From the NCBI GenBank assembly GCA_910575835.1, contig CAJTGB010000017.1:1-64000 (forward strand): a stretch of 64,000 nucleotides of DNA. The letters run 5' to 3'. This document shows, piece by piece, positions 18,164 to 27,655 of this stretch (position 1 is the first letter of the stretch; each line of letters opens with the position of its first letter). Source of the stretch: Lachnospiraceae bacterium (GTDB lineage: Bacteria; Bacillota; Clostridia; Lachnospirales; Lachnospiraceae). A program made the translations under genes and the position numbers. The notes beneath the pieces were generated by a model. The model saw only the letters and a program-made list of their open reading frames with translations, made no database searches and had not been told where the DNA came from.

Positions 18164-18206
18164 GTTAAGAAAAGGCCCGGTCCATTATCAGACCGGACCC
18201 TTTGGG
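18164..18206 (-). terminator. Rho-independent terminator of gap
   Basis: On the minus strand AAAGGGTCCGGTC pairs with GACCGGGCCTTTT around TGATAATG and runs into TTTTCTT. It lies 10-50 bp downstream of the gap stop and upstream of pgk, so it probably lowers transcription into pgk-tpiA. Confidence 0.88.
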
Positions 18207-18216
18207 TATTCCAGAA

Positions 18217-19230
18217 TTATGCTAATTCAGAGAAGTATTTGATTGTTCTTACCATCTGGCTTGTGTAAGAATTCTCATTGTCATACCATGATACAACCTG
18301 AACCTCTGTTGTTCCGTTGTCTAATGGGCATACCATTGTCTGTGTAGCATCGAACAATGAACCATATCTCATACCAACGATATCGCTGGATACGATCTCG
18401 TCTGTGTTGTATCCAAAGGACTCGTTAGAAGCAGCCTTCATAGCCTCGTTGATCTGATCAACTGTTACATTGCCTTCAACAACTGCTGTCAGGATAGTTG
18501 TTGATCCTGTAGGTGTAGGAATTCTCTGAGCAGCTCCGATCAGCTTGCCGTTCAGTTCAGGAATAACAAGACCGATAGCCTTAGCTGCACCTGTGCTGTT
18601 AGGTACGATATTCACTGCTGCTGCACGTGATCTTCTTAAGTCACCCTTTCTCTGCGGTCCGTCAAGAGTCATCTGATCGCCTGTGTAAGCATGGATCGTG
18701 CACATAATACCAGACTTGATGGTTGCAAGATCATTCAGAGCCTTAGCCATTGGCGCCAGACAGTTTGTTGTACATGAAGCTGCGGAGATAACGGTATCCT
18801 CTGCTGTCAATTTGTCATGATTTACATTGTAAACGATAGTAGGAAGGTCATTTCCTGCTGGTGCGGAGATAACAACTTTTCTTGCACCTGCCTTAACATG
18901 TGCGGAAGCTTTCTCTTTAGAGGTGTAGAATCCTGTACACTCCAGAACAACATCTACGCCGATCTCTCCCCATGGAAGCTCTTCTGCGTTAGCCTTTGCA
19001 TAAATCTTAATCTCTTTGCCGTCAACAACGATAGAATCCTCTGTTGCTTCTACCTTGTCGCATAAAGCGTATCTGCCCTGTGAAGAGTCATACTTTAACA
19101 GGTGTGCAAGCATCTTAGGGGATGTCAGATCGTTGATTGCTACAACCTCATACCCTTCTGCTCCAAACATCTGTCTGAATGCAAGACGTCCGATACGTCC
19201 GAATCCATTGATCGCTACTTTTACTGCCAT
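18217..19230 (-). CDS. gap: Glyceraldehyde-3-phosphate dehydrogenase (type I)
   Basis: 337 residues, full length for phosphorylating NAD-dependent GAPDH. N-terminal Rossmann motif INGFGRIGR, catalytic Cys in [15 protein letters not shown], the partner His in TIHAYTGDQ, and C-terminal [14 protein letters not shown] are present. It makes 1,3-bisphosphoglycerate for the adjacent pgk. Start ATG at 19230 behind TAGGAGGAATTAATC. Driven by a clear promoter ~100 bp upstream and closed by its own terminator, so it is probably a strongly expressed single transcript. Confidence 0.98.
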   Translation of the reverse strand: MAVKVAINGFGRIGRLAFRQMFGAEGYEVVAINDLTSPKMLAHLLKYDSSQGRYALCDKVEATEDSIVVDGKEIKIYAKANAEELPWGEIGVDVVLECTGFYTSKEKASAHVKAGARKVVISAPAGNDLPTIVYNVNHDKLTAEDTVISAASCTTNCLAPMAKALNDLATIKSGIMCTIHAYTGDQMTLDGPQRKGDLRRSRAAAVNIVPNSTGAAKAIGLVIPELNGKLIGAAQRIPTPTGSTTILTAVVEGNVTVDQINEAMKAASNESFGYNTDEIVSSDIVGMRYGSLFDATQTMVCPLDNGTTEVQVVSWYDNENSYTSQMVRTIKYFSELA

Positions 19231-19329
19231 GATTAATTCCTCCTAAAGTTTTATTAACTGTTTACGCAGTCCTATGAATCGTGAAGCTATTAACCTGTTA
19301 CATCGTTAAATAATCCTCAACTGGTAATA

Positions 19330-19358
19330 ATTGTACTAAATCTGATACCAAAATTCAA
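19330..19358 (-). promoter_or_regulatory. SigA-type promoter of gap
   Basis: On the minus strand TTGAAT (19358-19353), 17-bp spacer, TACAAT (19335-19330). This places the start of transcription ~90 nt before the gap ATG. Confidence 0.7.
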
Positions 19359-19455
19359 GTGCTTTTCCCATTTTTATGTAACTTGTTCAAAAAGATACCG
19401 TCTTCCTATAAAAACTGCATAATACCCGTCTTCTTCCCTATATGTGAATACTCCC

Positions 19456-19747
19456 TTACTCTTCTGTCTTACACACGATACGGTACACAAGAGCCGCAAG
19501 CGCGGCGCCTGCAAACGGACCGGCTATGAATACCCATACCTGTTCAAGCGTCGTCCCTCCCGCAAAAACCGCAGGGCCGATGCTCCTTGCCGGATTAACG
19601 CTCGTTCCTGTAAGCGGGATACCAAGGATATGCACGAATGCCAGGGTAAGGCCGATCACAAGGCCTGCAGCCGTACTGTTCTTTGCCTTTGCCGTTACCC
19701 CAAGTAAGGACCATGGTCCCGATAAATTCTGCCGCATATTTTTTCAC
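19456..19747 (-). pseudogene. Aquaporin / glycerol facilitator (MIP family) remnant with internal deletion
   Basis: The C-terminal part is clear MIP: LGVTAKAKNSTAAGLVIG, a TGTSVNPARSIGPAVF segment with the second NPA-type motif, and a final TM. The start is different: after AAAGGAGG, a GTG at 19747 opens VKKYAAEFIGTMVLTWG, the canonical first-helix start of AqpZ/GlpF. That frame runs out of phase into the C-terminal half near 19690-19705. Over 100 residues, including the first NPA motif, are missing and the two parts are in different frames, so this is an internally deleted pseudogene. An in-frame ATG at 19737 gives a 93-residue C-terminal product of doubtful use. Confidence 0.8.
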
Positions 19748-19915
19748 ACAAAGCCTCCTTTCCTAATGTAACCATAAAAGATATTATTTACAGCACAGAA
19801 CAGACATACCAACTGTGCACTTAACCTTTTATACACCCTATCAATACTTAAAAAAAGCTTTTTACCATATTTGACACAATTTTACTAATTGTATAATTCT
19901 GCCCGTCCATTTAAT

Positions 19916-19931
19916 ATGTTAATATTAACAT
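19916..19931. promoter_or_regulatory. 16-bp perfect palindrome before the LytTR regulator
   Basis: ATGTTAATATTAACAT lies 25 bp upstream of the regulator ATG, downstream of TTGACA (19871-19876) and TATAAT (19892-19897; only 15-bp spacing). It is a candidate operator in the 5' leader. Whether the LytTR protein or another factor binds is unknown. Confidence 0.5.
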
Positions 19932-19955
19932 GCCATAGATAATAAGGAGGCTGTT

Positions 19956-20684
19956 ATGACGATCGCTATTATAGATGATTCCGCTAAGGACATTTCACTG
20001 TTATATGAATACATATGCCGCTACTGCAACGAACACAAAGTACACGCATCAATCAGACAATTTACCCAGGAGAAGGCATTTCTCTATACTCTGAAAACTG
20101 AAAAATACGACCTTGTCTTTCTTGACATTTTTATGCGGGACACAGACGGTATCATGGTCGCAAAGGAGATCCAAAAGCTTAATCCCAGATGCCAGATCAT
20201 CTTCTCAACTTCCAGCAAAGAACACGCAGTCAAGGCGTTCCGCCTTCACGCACTGGATTATCTGCTGAAGCCATACACCTACGCGCGGCTGGAAGATTCC
20301 CTCGATCGCTTCGAGCATACTGCCGCAAGATTTACACATTACATCGAACTAAAAGAAGGACGCTTCCAGACGAGGGTTCTGATCACGGATATCATGTATG
20401 TAGACTACCACAATCACTATATCCAGGTTCACACCCCGTCCGGCATCGTCCGCTCTTATATGTCCTTTGGGAATTTCTCCCCTATGCTGTCCCCCTACGG
20501 ACAATTCTTATGGTGCTACCGGAATTGTATGGTCAATATGGACTATGTGGACACCTGGGAAGACAGCGATTTCATACTCAAAAACGGAGAACGCCTGCCT
20601 ATCTTCAAATCCCAGAAAAAGGAGATCATACAGGCGTACGCCAACTATATCTTTGATTATGTAAACGGAGGTACGATATCATGA
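19956..20684 (+). CDS. LytTR-family response regulator
   Basis: 242 residues. Receiver domain with acidic IDDS, phosphoacceptor in DLVFLDIFMRDTDG, switch Ser/Thr in IIFSTSS and Lys in DYLLKPY. The C-terminal LytTR DNA-binding domain is recognisable (ITDIMYVDYHNHYIQVHT ... WCYRNCMVNMDYV). The family (AgrA, VirR, LytR) controls peptide-signalling, envelope or metabolite genes. Start ATG at 19956 after AAGGAGG. Its stop overlaps the sensor kinase start by 4 bp. No signal-peptide gene was found beside it. Confidence 0.93.
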   Translation: MTIAIIDDSAKDISLLYEYICRYCNEHKVHASIRQFTQEKAFLYTLKTEKYDLVFLDIFMRDTDGIMVAKEIQKLNPRCQIIFSTSSKEHAVKAFRLHALDYLLKPYTYARLEDSLDRFEHTAARFTHYIELKEGRFQTRVLITDIMYVDYHNHYIQVHTPSGIVRSYMSFGNFSPMLSPYGQFLWCYRNCMVNMDYVDTWEDSDFILKNGERLPIFKSQKKEIIQAYANYIFDYVNGGTIS

Positions 20685-22006
20685 CATCTGCTCATATTTT
20701 TAATACTCTTTGCTTCATATTCCCCTGTTTTATCCTTCTTCTGCTTACCTTCAAAGACCATATGCATGCCCCTGCCTTCATGCATATCGCCGTTGCCATC
20801 CTGCTGTATCTGGCGATAACCTTCTACGGCTCCCGCACCTACGTCAACTATATCTCATTTCCGCTGAAATACTTCCTGATCGGACTGTCCACCATCATTC
20901 TCGGCGCTGTCATCTTCGATATGGCGACCGGATACCGCTTAGGACACGGGATTTTTATCGTTGCCATCGCAAAATGCTACGCAGAACATGTCACGCTTCT
21001 GTCCATGTATGTCTATTTCTTGTTTCACCGCCGCCTGCCGTCCTATGATACTTTCGACTCCTTCAGGATCCGGGCCGTCCTGCTCCTTATTACATTCCCG
21101 CTGATATACCGCTTCTTCAAGCGGATATTGCGCCCGGCTTTGGACTATACGGTCTCCTTCTCTATATGGAATCAGGTATGGATCATTCCGATCTGCAACA
21201 ACCTGCTCTATACCCTTTTGTTCTCCCAGGATATATCCGTTCCCGATTCCGCACCGGACAGATTTTACTACTATATTCCTCCCTTATGGGTGATCCTTAC
21301 ATTTGCAACCTACGTCCTGATCATGAGAGCGGTGCTGGTGATCATCGAGAATGCGAACCTGTCCGAGAAGCTTCATATCTCAGAGACCGTATTGGCGTCA
21401 CAGCGCAAACAGTCTGAGGTACTTCAGCAGCAGATCGAACAGACCAGCCGGCAGCGGCACGATATCCGCCACCATCTTCTCGTGATAGACTCATACATCA
21501 AAACGAAAAATACCGGAGAATTGAACGCTTATATCGAAGACTACCGCACCTCCCTGACGCCTGCGGCGGATATCTACAGCGAGAATACCGCCCTGAATTC
21601 TCTGATCAGGTATTATAAGGAGCTGTCCGAAGAGAGAGGCTCTGTTTTTAACAGTTCTATATCCCTCCCCGGGGAACCTCTCTTGCCCGATATGGATCTA
21701 TGCGCTATAGTTTCCAATCTTCTGGAAAATGCATCCGAAGCCTGCATGCGAATGACTTCCGGCAGCGGCTTCATCAATGTGAAAATATCTGCGACCACCA
21801 ACTCTCTTCTTGCGGTCATCGTCGAGAACAGCTATGAAGGAGAGATTCAAAGATCGGGAAATACATTCATTTCCTCCAAGAAAAAAGGACGCAAGGGGAT
21901 CGGAATCTCCTCGGTCCTTAATATTACAGAACAATATAACGGAATCGCCAAATTTGAGTACCAGGATCAGATCTTCAAAGCATCCGTCCTGCTGAAAATC
22001 AAATGA
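20681..22006 (+). CDS. GHKL-type sensor histidine kinase (AgrC-like)
   Basis: 441 residues. About six membrane segments fill residues ~1-220. A dimerisation helix with the H-box RQRHDIRHHLLVID follows, then a GHKL ATPase with N-box IVSNLLENASEAC and a GIGISSVLNI glycine motif; the DNG box is weak (IVENSYEG). This is the AgrC/ComD-like class of multi-TM kinases that usually pair with LytTR regulators, here the gene directly upstream with a 4-bp overlap. The stimulus is unknown. It ends 15 bp from the convergent molybdoenzyme gene. Confidence 0.9.
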   Translation: MTSAHIFNTLCFIFPCFILLLLTFKDHMHAPAFMHIAVAILLYLAITFYGSRTYVNYISFPLKYFLIGLSTIILGAVIFDMATGYRLGHGIFIVAIAKCYAEHVTLLSMYVYFLFHRRLPSYDTFDSFRIRAVLLLITFPLIYRFFKRILRPALDYTVSFSIWNQVWIIPICNNLLYTLLFSQDISVPDSAPDRFYYYIPPLWVILTFATYVLIMRAVLVIIENANLSEKLHISETVLASQRKQSEVLQQQIEQTSRQRHDIRHHLLVIDSYIKTKNTGELNAYIEDYRTSLTPAADIYSENTALNSLIRYYKELSEERGSVFNSSISLPGEPLLPDMDLCAIVSNLLENASEACMRMTSGSGFINVKISATTNSLLAVIVENSYEGEIQRSGNTFISSKKKGRKGIGISSVLNITEQYNGIAKFEYQDQIFKASVLLKIK

Positions 22007-22021
22007 CAACACATGACTTCT

Positions 22022-24115
22022 CTATACCGTTTTTGCTTTTTCAACTCTGCACGGAACAGATTTCATTGTGACAAATCCGGTGATCGGATCATTGTAATCA
22101 AGGCTTGTCAGCTCATTGACGTTGCCCATCTTCCATGCCTTTGGCATGTATGCGCTTCCTCCGCCGTGGGGAATATGGATGCAGCGCCGTGCCATACCGC
22201 AGATACGGGTCTTAAAAGTCCCGGCGCCAAAGGGCGTCGTCACCTGCGCCCAGTCTCCGTCTTCGATCCCGAGCTCTTTGGCATCCTCCGACGCAAGATC
22301 CATATAAGGATAAGGCTCCGCCTTCGCAACACCCGGAAGATTCGCACCGAATACTCCCATCCTGTGCATACTTCTCGCCCCTGTAGTCATGGTAAATGGG
22401 AATTCCGGACGGTCAAGCTCCGGAATTGAACGGATATCCTTATATTCCGGGTACGGCGTAAATCCATTCTCCTCCAGAAGAACCGAACAGATCTCGAATT
22501 TGCCGGACGGCGTCGGGAATCCAGGCTGTCCGTCCGCCCTGAGTTCTCCAGTCTTATATTTCTGATAGATTCTCGCCGCCTGTTTTCCACCCGCCGCAAA
22601 ATCTCCTGCATACGGAGGTATCATTTGACAGAGCCACTCCTTCAACTCCTCTACAGATCCGGGATAATCATCCCCCACTCCCAGCTTCTTCGCTATCCCG
22701 GCAAGAATCAACACATCATCCCGGCTCTCCCCTACCGGCTCGATCACCGGTTCGATCAACGTAACCTTACCGTCCGCCCCCATGACCGGCTTATAGGTCT
22801 CGAACACCGTACACGCCGGGAAAACTACATCCGCATAGCGGCTGTCCTCCGTCGGATATCGGTCTGACACGATAAAGCACTCCAATTTCTCATATACTTC
22901 CCGCCATTTCTTACTGTCCGGGAATGTCAGCACCGGAGAACCGCCTGCCAGGATAAGCCCGCGCACGGGATACGGATCGTCCTCAAGAACTGCTTTGGGG
23001 AAACGGCAGAACTGTCCGCCGCCGATGAACTTGTAAAATAACGGGAATTCATCCAATCCGATCGGTTTATTCTCTGCGGGCAGTTCCTTTGGTGAAAATA
23101 CCGGTACATTCCGGCAGTTCAGATAGATCCCGCCTTCCACATCAAACTTCCCGGTGATCGCCCAGAGCGTGAATATCGCACGGTTATTCTGAATCGCGCT
23201 GAGCTGATATTCCAGTCCCGTGTAAGCAACCAGGGATATCTTCTCTGTCGAACAGAAGATATCTGTCACTTCTTCTATCATCTCTTCCGATACTCCGCAC
23301 CATCCGCAGAGCTGCTCCATCGTCAGCGTCCCAAGATATTCCCTGAATTCTTCAAATCCCCGCGTATAATCCCGGACGAACTCCTTATCATACCTCCCGC
23401 TGCCGATGATCAGCTTCAGCATGGCCAGCGCAAGCGCGCCGTCTGCTCCCGGAACCACAGGCACCCACAGATCCGCCAGCTCTCCGATCCCATTCTTACG
23501 CGGATCGACGACGATCAATTTAGCGCCCCTTTCCTTCGCCGCCTTAATACTCTTGATCAACATCTGCGGTCCGTCATCCGTCACAGGATTCTTGCCCCAT
23601 GAGAAGATGTAATCACTGTTCGGTATATCCTGCACCATCATACGGGTATTCAAACCTGACGTCGTAACCGGAGTTACCATACTCGACGCCATATTGCAGA
23701 TCGACGCCGCGTTAAAATCATTGGGCGAACCAAGCCTCTTCATCAGACAGGGCTTCTTATCACCGGAGAGAATCCTTCCAACCGGCATTCCAAGAACTCC
23801 CCTTCCCTGATAAGACGCCATAGAACGGGCTCCGTATTTTTCGATTGTTTTTCTGATCAATTCCGCCGCATGTTCAAAAGCCTCCTCCCAGGAAGCGCGG
23901 CGGAACTTTCCTTCACCCCGCTTCCCGTCCCGGATGAGCGGATAGGTCAGACGCTCCTCGCTGTACAGCAATTCCGGTGTAAGCGCTCCTCTGATACATA
24001 ATCTTCCTTTCGGAGAATCCTTATCCGGTTCAACCTTCACGATCTTTCCGTCTTCTACTGTAACATTCACCTGGCATCCGCCCTGACACATACCGCATAC
24101 CCTATTTACAACCAT
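22022..24115 (-). CDS. Molybdopterin-dependent oxidoreductase (DMSO reductase family), single subunit
   Basis: 697 residues. N-terminal 4Fe-4S binding pattern CGMCQGGC ... GRLCIRG, then molybdopterin domains (ASWEEAFEHAAELI, GSPNDFNAASICNMAS, FSWGKNPVTDDGP, VVDPRKNGIGELADLWVPVVPGADGALALAM) and a C-terminal molydopterin-dinucleotide-binding barrel (MTTGARSMHRMGVFGANLP). The Cys in ASICN is the likely Mo/W ligand, as in thiosulfate/polysulfide reductase and formate dehydrogenase relatives. No twin-arginine signal is present, so it is cytoplasmic. No Fe-S or membrane-anchor subunit lies beside it, so the electron partner and substrate are unknown. RBS AAAGGAGG. Confidence 0.9.
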   Translation of the reverse strand: MVVNRVCGMCQGGCQVNVTVEDGKIVKVEPDKDSPKGRLCIRGALTPELLYSEERLTYPLIRDGKRGEGKFRRASWEEAFEHAAELIRKTIEKYGARSMASYQGRGVLGMPVGRILSGDKKPCLMKRLGSPNDFNAASICNMASSMVTPVTTSGLNTRMMVQDIPNSDYIFSWGKNPVTDDGPQMLIKSIKAAKERGAKLIVVDPRKNGIGELADLWVPVVPGADGALALAMLKLIIGSGRYDKEFVRDYTRGFEEFREYLGTLTMEQLCGWCGVSEEMIEEVTDIFCSTEKISLVAYTGLEYQLSAIQNNRAIFTLWAITGKFDVEGGIYLNCRNVPVFSPKELPAENKPIGLDEFPLFYKFIGGGQFCRFPKAVLEDDPYPVRGLILAGGSPVLTFPDSKKWREVYEKLECFIVSDRYPTEDSRYADVVFPACTVFETYKPVMGADGKVTLIEPVIEPVGESRDDVLILAGIAKKLGVGDDYPGSVEELKEWLCQMIPPYAGDFAAGGKQAARIYQKYKTGELRADGQPGFPTPSGKFEICSVLLEENGFTPYPEYKDIRSIPELDRPEFPFTMTTGARSMHRMGVFGANLPGVAKAEPYPYMDLASEDAKELGIEDGDWAQVTTPFGAGTFKTRICGMARRCIHIPHGGGSAYMPKAWKMGNVNELTSLDYNDPITGFVTMKSVPCRVEKAKTV

Positions 24116-24212
24116 ATGTAACTCCTCCTTTATCCTTCGATGTGCTTGTCTTTTCTCCGCACTTGAATATTCTTCTGACCTTAAGTGTAACTTCTATATA
24201 TAGACACGTCCA

Positions 24213-24227
24213 ATCGAATTTTTCGAT
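24213..24227. repeat. 15-bp inverted repeat between methyltransferase and molybdoenzyme genes
   Basis: ATCGAATTTTTCGAT: 6-bp arms with a 3-bp centre, ~100 bp before the molybdoenzyme start. It lacks the GC-rich stem and T run of a terminator, so an operator is possible. Confidence 0.4.
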
Positions 24228-24244
24228 AAACGAGGAGTTTTATT

Positions 24245-25003
24245 TTATTTTCCTATACTTTTCACCGCCCGCGTCGCGATAAAGCATGGGATATTATGTT
24301 CTTTTAAATTCCCGCTCTCATTGGTATCTTCCATTAGATGCGTCAGAATAAATCCTGCCTCAAGCTGCCCTCCGATCTGCTCTTCTAACGTATGTGAAAA
24401 CTGTACGCCGCAGTCCTCATCCTGAAGCTGCTTCATCTGCTCCGGATTCTTAAGCGGATGAAACGGCAATGTATTCTGAATCTCCTTCTCATCCTCAGAG
24501 AAGATGAAATTCATCCCATTGTCAAGCCCTGCAAGCAGGATTCCGCCGTCTTTCAATATCCGGTAGCATTCCTTGAAGATCGGCTTAACCTCTTCCACAT
24601 AACAATTGGAAACCGGATGAAATATAATGTCAAAACTTGCATCCTCGAAGGGCAGTCTCTTCGTCATATCTGCCCGGATGATCTCGATCTCATACCCCTC
24701 TCTCTGCGCCACCATACGCTCGCTTTCCAGTTGGCGTTCAGAATAGTCAAGCACCGTACACTTCGCCCCCGCCGCTGTAAAGATCGGCATCTGCTGTCCG
24801 CCGCCGCTGGCAAGCCCAAGTATCTTCTTCCCCTTAAGCTCTCCAAACCAATCCCCCGGGACCGGCTTTGTGGGTGTCAGCAAAACAGACCAGTCGCCCT
24901 TAAGCGCACGTACATATTCTTCATGGGATACAGGGATTCCCCATTCCCAGCCGCCTTCCACCCATTCGTCAATTGTCTTCGCATTGATCTCCTGATATTC
25001 CAT
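24245..25003 (-). CDS. Class I SAM-dependent methyltransferase
   Basis: 252 residues. Methyltransf_11-type fold: motif I KILGLASGGGQQMPIFTAAGA, acidic CTVLDYSERQLE, motif II/III RADMTKRLPFEDASFDIIFHPVSNCYVEE and CYRILKDGGILLAG. Small-molecule type, similar to the UbiE/Tam-like enzymes widespread in Clostridia; the acceptor cannot be inferred. Its ATG overlaps the XRE regulator stop (TAATG), so translation is coupled to that regulator. Confidence 0.85.
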   Translation of the reverse strand: MEYQEINAKTIDEWVEGGWEWGIPVSHEEYVRALKGDWSVLLTPTKPVPGDWFGELKGKKILGLASGGGQQMPIFTAAGAKCTVLDYSERQLESERMVAQREGYEIEIIRADMTKRLPFEDASFDIIFHPVSNCYVEEVKPIFKECYRILKDGGILLAGLDNGMNFIFSEDEKEIQNTLPFHPLKNPEQMKQLQDEDCGVQFSHTLEEQIGGQLEAGFILTHLMEDTNESGNLKEHNIPCFIATRAVKSIGK

Positions 25004-25467
25004 TATTGCTCCTCTATTCTCTCCATCTTTTTATCCACTGTCCAGATCGATATCCATATGGCCAAAGCAATCACAAACCCTGTGACCGTACACCATACAG
25101 GAAGCTTTATCTCCATCTCCATAAGCAAAATCATTATCCCAAGGGATACCGAACTAAAAATCTCCAACACTCTGTACAGCTTACTCTTATATTCCTTTAA
25201 ACGCTCTCTTTCCTTCCACCGCGGTCCCCGCCAAAAATACAGGCTCTTCATATCTTCCATATTCTTAATCTCTTCATCCGAGATAAGCTCATCCAGAGAT
25301 ATCTGAAGTTCCATCGCAAGCCGCTTCGCCGTGATCAAGTCCGGGCATCTCGTCCCGCTCTCCCAGCGTGATATCGTCTGCCTGGAAACATATAACCGGT
25401 CTGCCAACTGCTGTTGGGTAAGCTGTGCCTCTTCCCTCAGCTTCCGTATATTCTCACCTAATGCCAT
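25003..25467 (-). CDS. XRE-family regulator with C-terminal membrane segments
   Basis: 154 residues from the ATG at 25467 (MALGENIRKLREE), chosen because it opens the canonical XRE helix-turn-helix; a longer Cys-rich frame lies upstream. Residues ~5-60 form the HTH (LTQQQLADRLYVSRQTISRWESG). After a charged linker, two hydrophobic segments (~100-120 and ~125-143) suggest membrane anchoring. Such HTH-TM regulators often control the gene they are fused to or coupled with. Its stop overlaps the methyltransferase start. Ligand unknown. Confidence 0.82.
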   Translation of the reverse strand: MALGENIRKLREEAQLTQQQLADRLYVSRQTISRWESGTRCPDLITAKRLAMELQISLDELISDEEIKNMEDMKSLYFWRGPRWKERERLKEYKSKLYRVLEIFSSVSLGIMILLMEMEIKLPVWCTVTGFVIALAIWISIWTVDKKMERIEEQ

Positions 25468-25643
25468 CTCATCGTCTCCCTTCCATAATCCTTGGTAACA
25501 GTTCAGACAAGCTGCCCTGTCACAATCCTTGCACACTAAGAGTATAGCACTGTCGGTATAATTATAGAAAGCACCGCCCCGGTTTTGTCTGTTTCCAATC
25601 TGGTAACAGCTGACATTTTTCTGTATAGAGCAGGAGTTGTGAT

Positions 25644-26447
25644 CTACGGCAGCTTCTTAAACTCTGCCTTGCGCCCAACAAACTCCGTATAATACCGGAA
25701 CCCGCAGCTCTTCAGGATCTCCGGCACCTTCTGGAAATCATAAGCGACGTGTTCCGGCTTATGGGCATCTGCCCCGATCGTTAAGATCTCCCCGCCAAGC
25801 TCCCGGTATCGTTTCAGCACATCCTTATGCGGATGCGCGTAAGGAAGGCCGTATTTGAGCCCCGCAGTATTCAGTTCGATCCCTTTCCCGTGCTCGATCA
25901 GATACCGCAGGATCTGATCGATGATATCTGCAAATCTTCTATAAGAATATTCCTCTTCCTTATGCTTTCCATAGCGGGTCACATAATCCAGGTGTCCCAG
26001 CACATCGAAGTCCTCCACCTTCCGGATATTCTCATAGGTCTCCAAGAAGGTCTCCTCATATGCATCCGCATCACTGCGCCCTTCAAAGAACTCCTTGTAA
26101 TACGGATCCCTGGTTCCGATCAGATGAACGGATCCGATCACGAAATCGAACGGATTCTGCCCGACATACTCCCGGTAATATGCTCCGAGATGCGGCTGCA
26201 GGCCGATCTCCACACCGATCCGCACCGGAATCCTGGCATGGTATTGCTCCTGCAATGCCCTCATCCGGTCAAAATATTCCTTCACATTGAAGGTCCACTG
26301 TTTTCCTTCACTTATGTAATCCTTATCCTCATGGTCTGTAAAGCAGACCGCATCCAATCCCTTCGCAATGGCGCTCTCTACCATATCCCCCGGATTCGCA
26401 TCAGAATCCAGGGAAAATCCTGTGTGCATGTGACAATCTGACAGCAT
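25644..26447 (-). CDS. PHP-family phosphatase, HisK-type histidinol-phosphatase
   Basis: 267 residues, the usual size for HisJ/HisK. PHP metal-site motifs appear in order: DCHMHTGFSLDSD, CFTDHEDKD, GVEIGLQPH, IGSVHLIG, HLDYVTRYG and GADAHKPEHV. The family hydrolyses histidinol phosphate in histidine biosynthesis, but no other his genes are present here, so a different phosphoester substrate is possible. The gene follows mnmA by 42 bp on the minus strand and may belong to the sulfur-cluster transcript. Confidence 0.85.
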   Translation of the reverse strand: MLSDCHMHTGFSLDSDANPGDMVESAIAKGLDAVCFTDHEDKDYISEGKQWTFNVKEYFDRMRALQEQYHARIPVRIGVEIGLQPHLGAYYREYVGQNPFDFVIGSVHLIGTRDPYYKEFFEGRSDADAYEETFLETYENIRKVEDFDVLGHLDYVTRYGKHKEEEYSYRRFADIIDQILRYLIEHGKGIELNTAGLKYGLPYAHPHKDVLKRYRELGGEILTIGADAHKPEHVAYDFQKVPEILKSCGFRYYTEFVGRKAEFKKLP

Positions 26448-26489
26448 AATCCCACCTTCTTTCTATATTTTCTTCCGTACCAATGTCAG

Positions 26490-27587
26490 TTAACTGGCCC
26501 CCGTAATCGTTCCGCCGCCCAGCACATATTCCCCATCATACAGCACCACCGCCTGTCCCGGTGTGACGGCCCTCTGTGCTTCTTCGAACACGCACAGGAT
26601 CTCATCCGCTCCTGTTTTTTGTACCCGGCACCAGGCTCCCTTATGATTATAACGGATCTTCGCCCAGACTCTCTTCTCCTCCGTCAGATCCTCCACCGAC
26701 ATGAGATTCACCCGGTCCGCCCGCACCTCGTAAGCCAGGGATTCCTCATGCGTCCCGATTACGACCTCGTTGGTCTCAGGGCGAATCTCAAGAACGAATA
26801 CCGGATGCCCAAGCGCAAGGCCTAATCCCTTTCTCTGTCCGACCGTATAGTGTACGATTCCTCTATGCTGTCCGACGACCGTCCCGTCAGACAAGACAAA
26901 ATTGCCGGGTTCTATTCTCCTTCGGACATCTTCCCTGACATAATCCGTAATATAAGAAGCATAATCCCCGTCCGGCACGAAGCAGATATCCTGGCTGTCC
27001 GGCTTATCCGCAACCTTAAGACCGATATCGCCCGCCATCTTCCGAATCTCCTCCTTCGTGTACTCTCCCACCGGCATCAGAGTATGTGCAAGCTGATCCT
27101 GCGTCAGATTATAGAGCGCATAGGTCTGATCCTTAGCGCCGGTCTGAGACGTGCGCAGCGCATATCTTCCGTTCGGCAGGCGGTCGATCCTGGCATAATG
27201 GCCGGTTGCAATATAATCTGCACCGATCGCAAGGCTCCTGCTAAGAAGGGCTTCCCATTTTACATAACGATTGCAGGCAATGCAGGGATTCGGAGTTCTT
27301 CCGTGAAGATATTCATTCACAAAATAATCAATAACCGATCTCCTGAACTCCTGCCTGAAGTTCATAACATAATAAGGGATGCCAAGAGAAGCGGCTACCC
27401 TTCTCGCATCCTCTACGGCGCTCAGTCCGCAGCAGCCCCCCTGTTCCTCCTTGATGCTCTCCTCCTCTTCCTGCCAGATCTGCATAGTGACCCCTATGAC
27501 ATCATAACCCTGTTCTTTCAGCAGCCAGGCTGCCACGGAAGAATCTACCCCTCCTGACAGCCCGACTACAACCTTTTCTTTATTCAT
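26490..27587 (-). CDS. mnmA: tRNA-specific 2-thiouridylase
   Basis: 365 residues, full length. PP-loop ATP site [16 protein letters not shown] at the N-terminus, first catalytic Cys in [13 protein letters not shown] and the persulfide Cys in [13 protein letters not shown], followed by the central and beta-barrel domains ([20 protein letters not shown]). It thiolates U34 of Lys, Glu and Gln tRNAs using sulfur from a cysteine desulfurase, here encoded two genes upstream. The iscR-nifS-nifU-mnmA order is typical of Clostridia, where TusA-E relay proteins are absent. Confidence 0.97.
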   Translation of the reverse strand: MNKEKVVVGLSGGVDSSVAAWLLKEQGYDVIGVTMQIWQEEEESIKEEQGGCCGLSAVEDARRVAASLGIPYYVMNFRQEFRRSVIDYFVNEYLHGRTPNPCIACNRYVKWEALLSRSLAIGADYIATGHYARIDRLPNGRYALRTSQTGAKDQTYALYNLTQDQLAHTLMPVGEYTKEEIRKMAGDIGLKVADKPDSQDICFVPDGDYASYITDYVREDVRRRIEPGNFVLSDGTVVGQHRGIVHYTVGQRKGLGLALGHPVFVLEIRPETNEVVIGTHEESLAYEVRADRVNLMSVEDLTEEKRVWAKIRYNHKGAWCRVQKTGADEILCVFEEAQRAVTPGQAVVLYDGEYVLGGGTITGAS

Positions 27588-27655
27588 GCTCTCTCCATTT
27601 TATACAATTCAAATATCTTCACTCCAATACAATATTACTGCAGTCTAGCAGGTTC

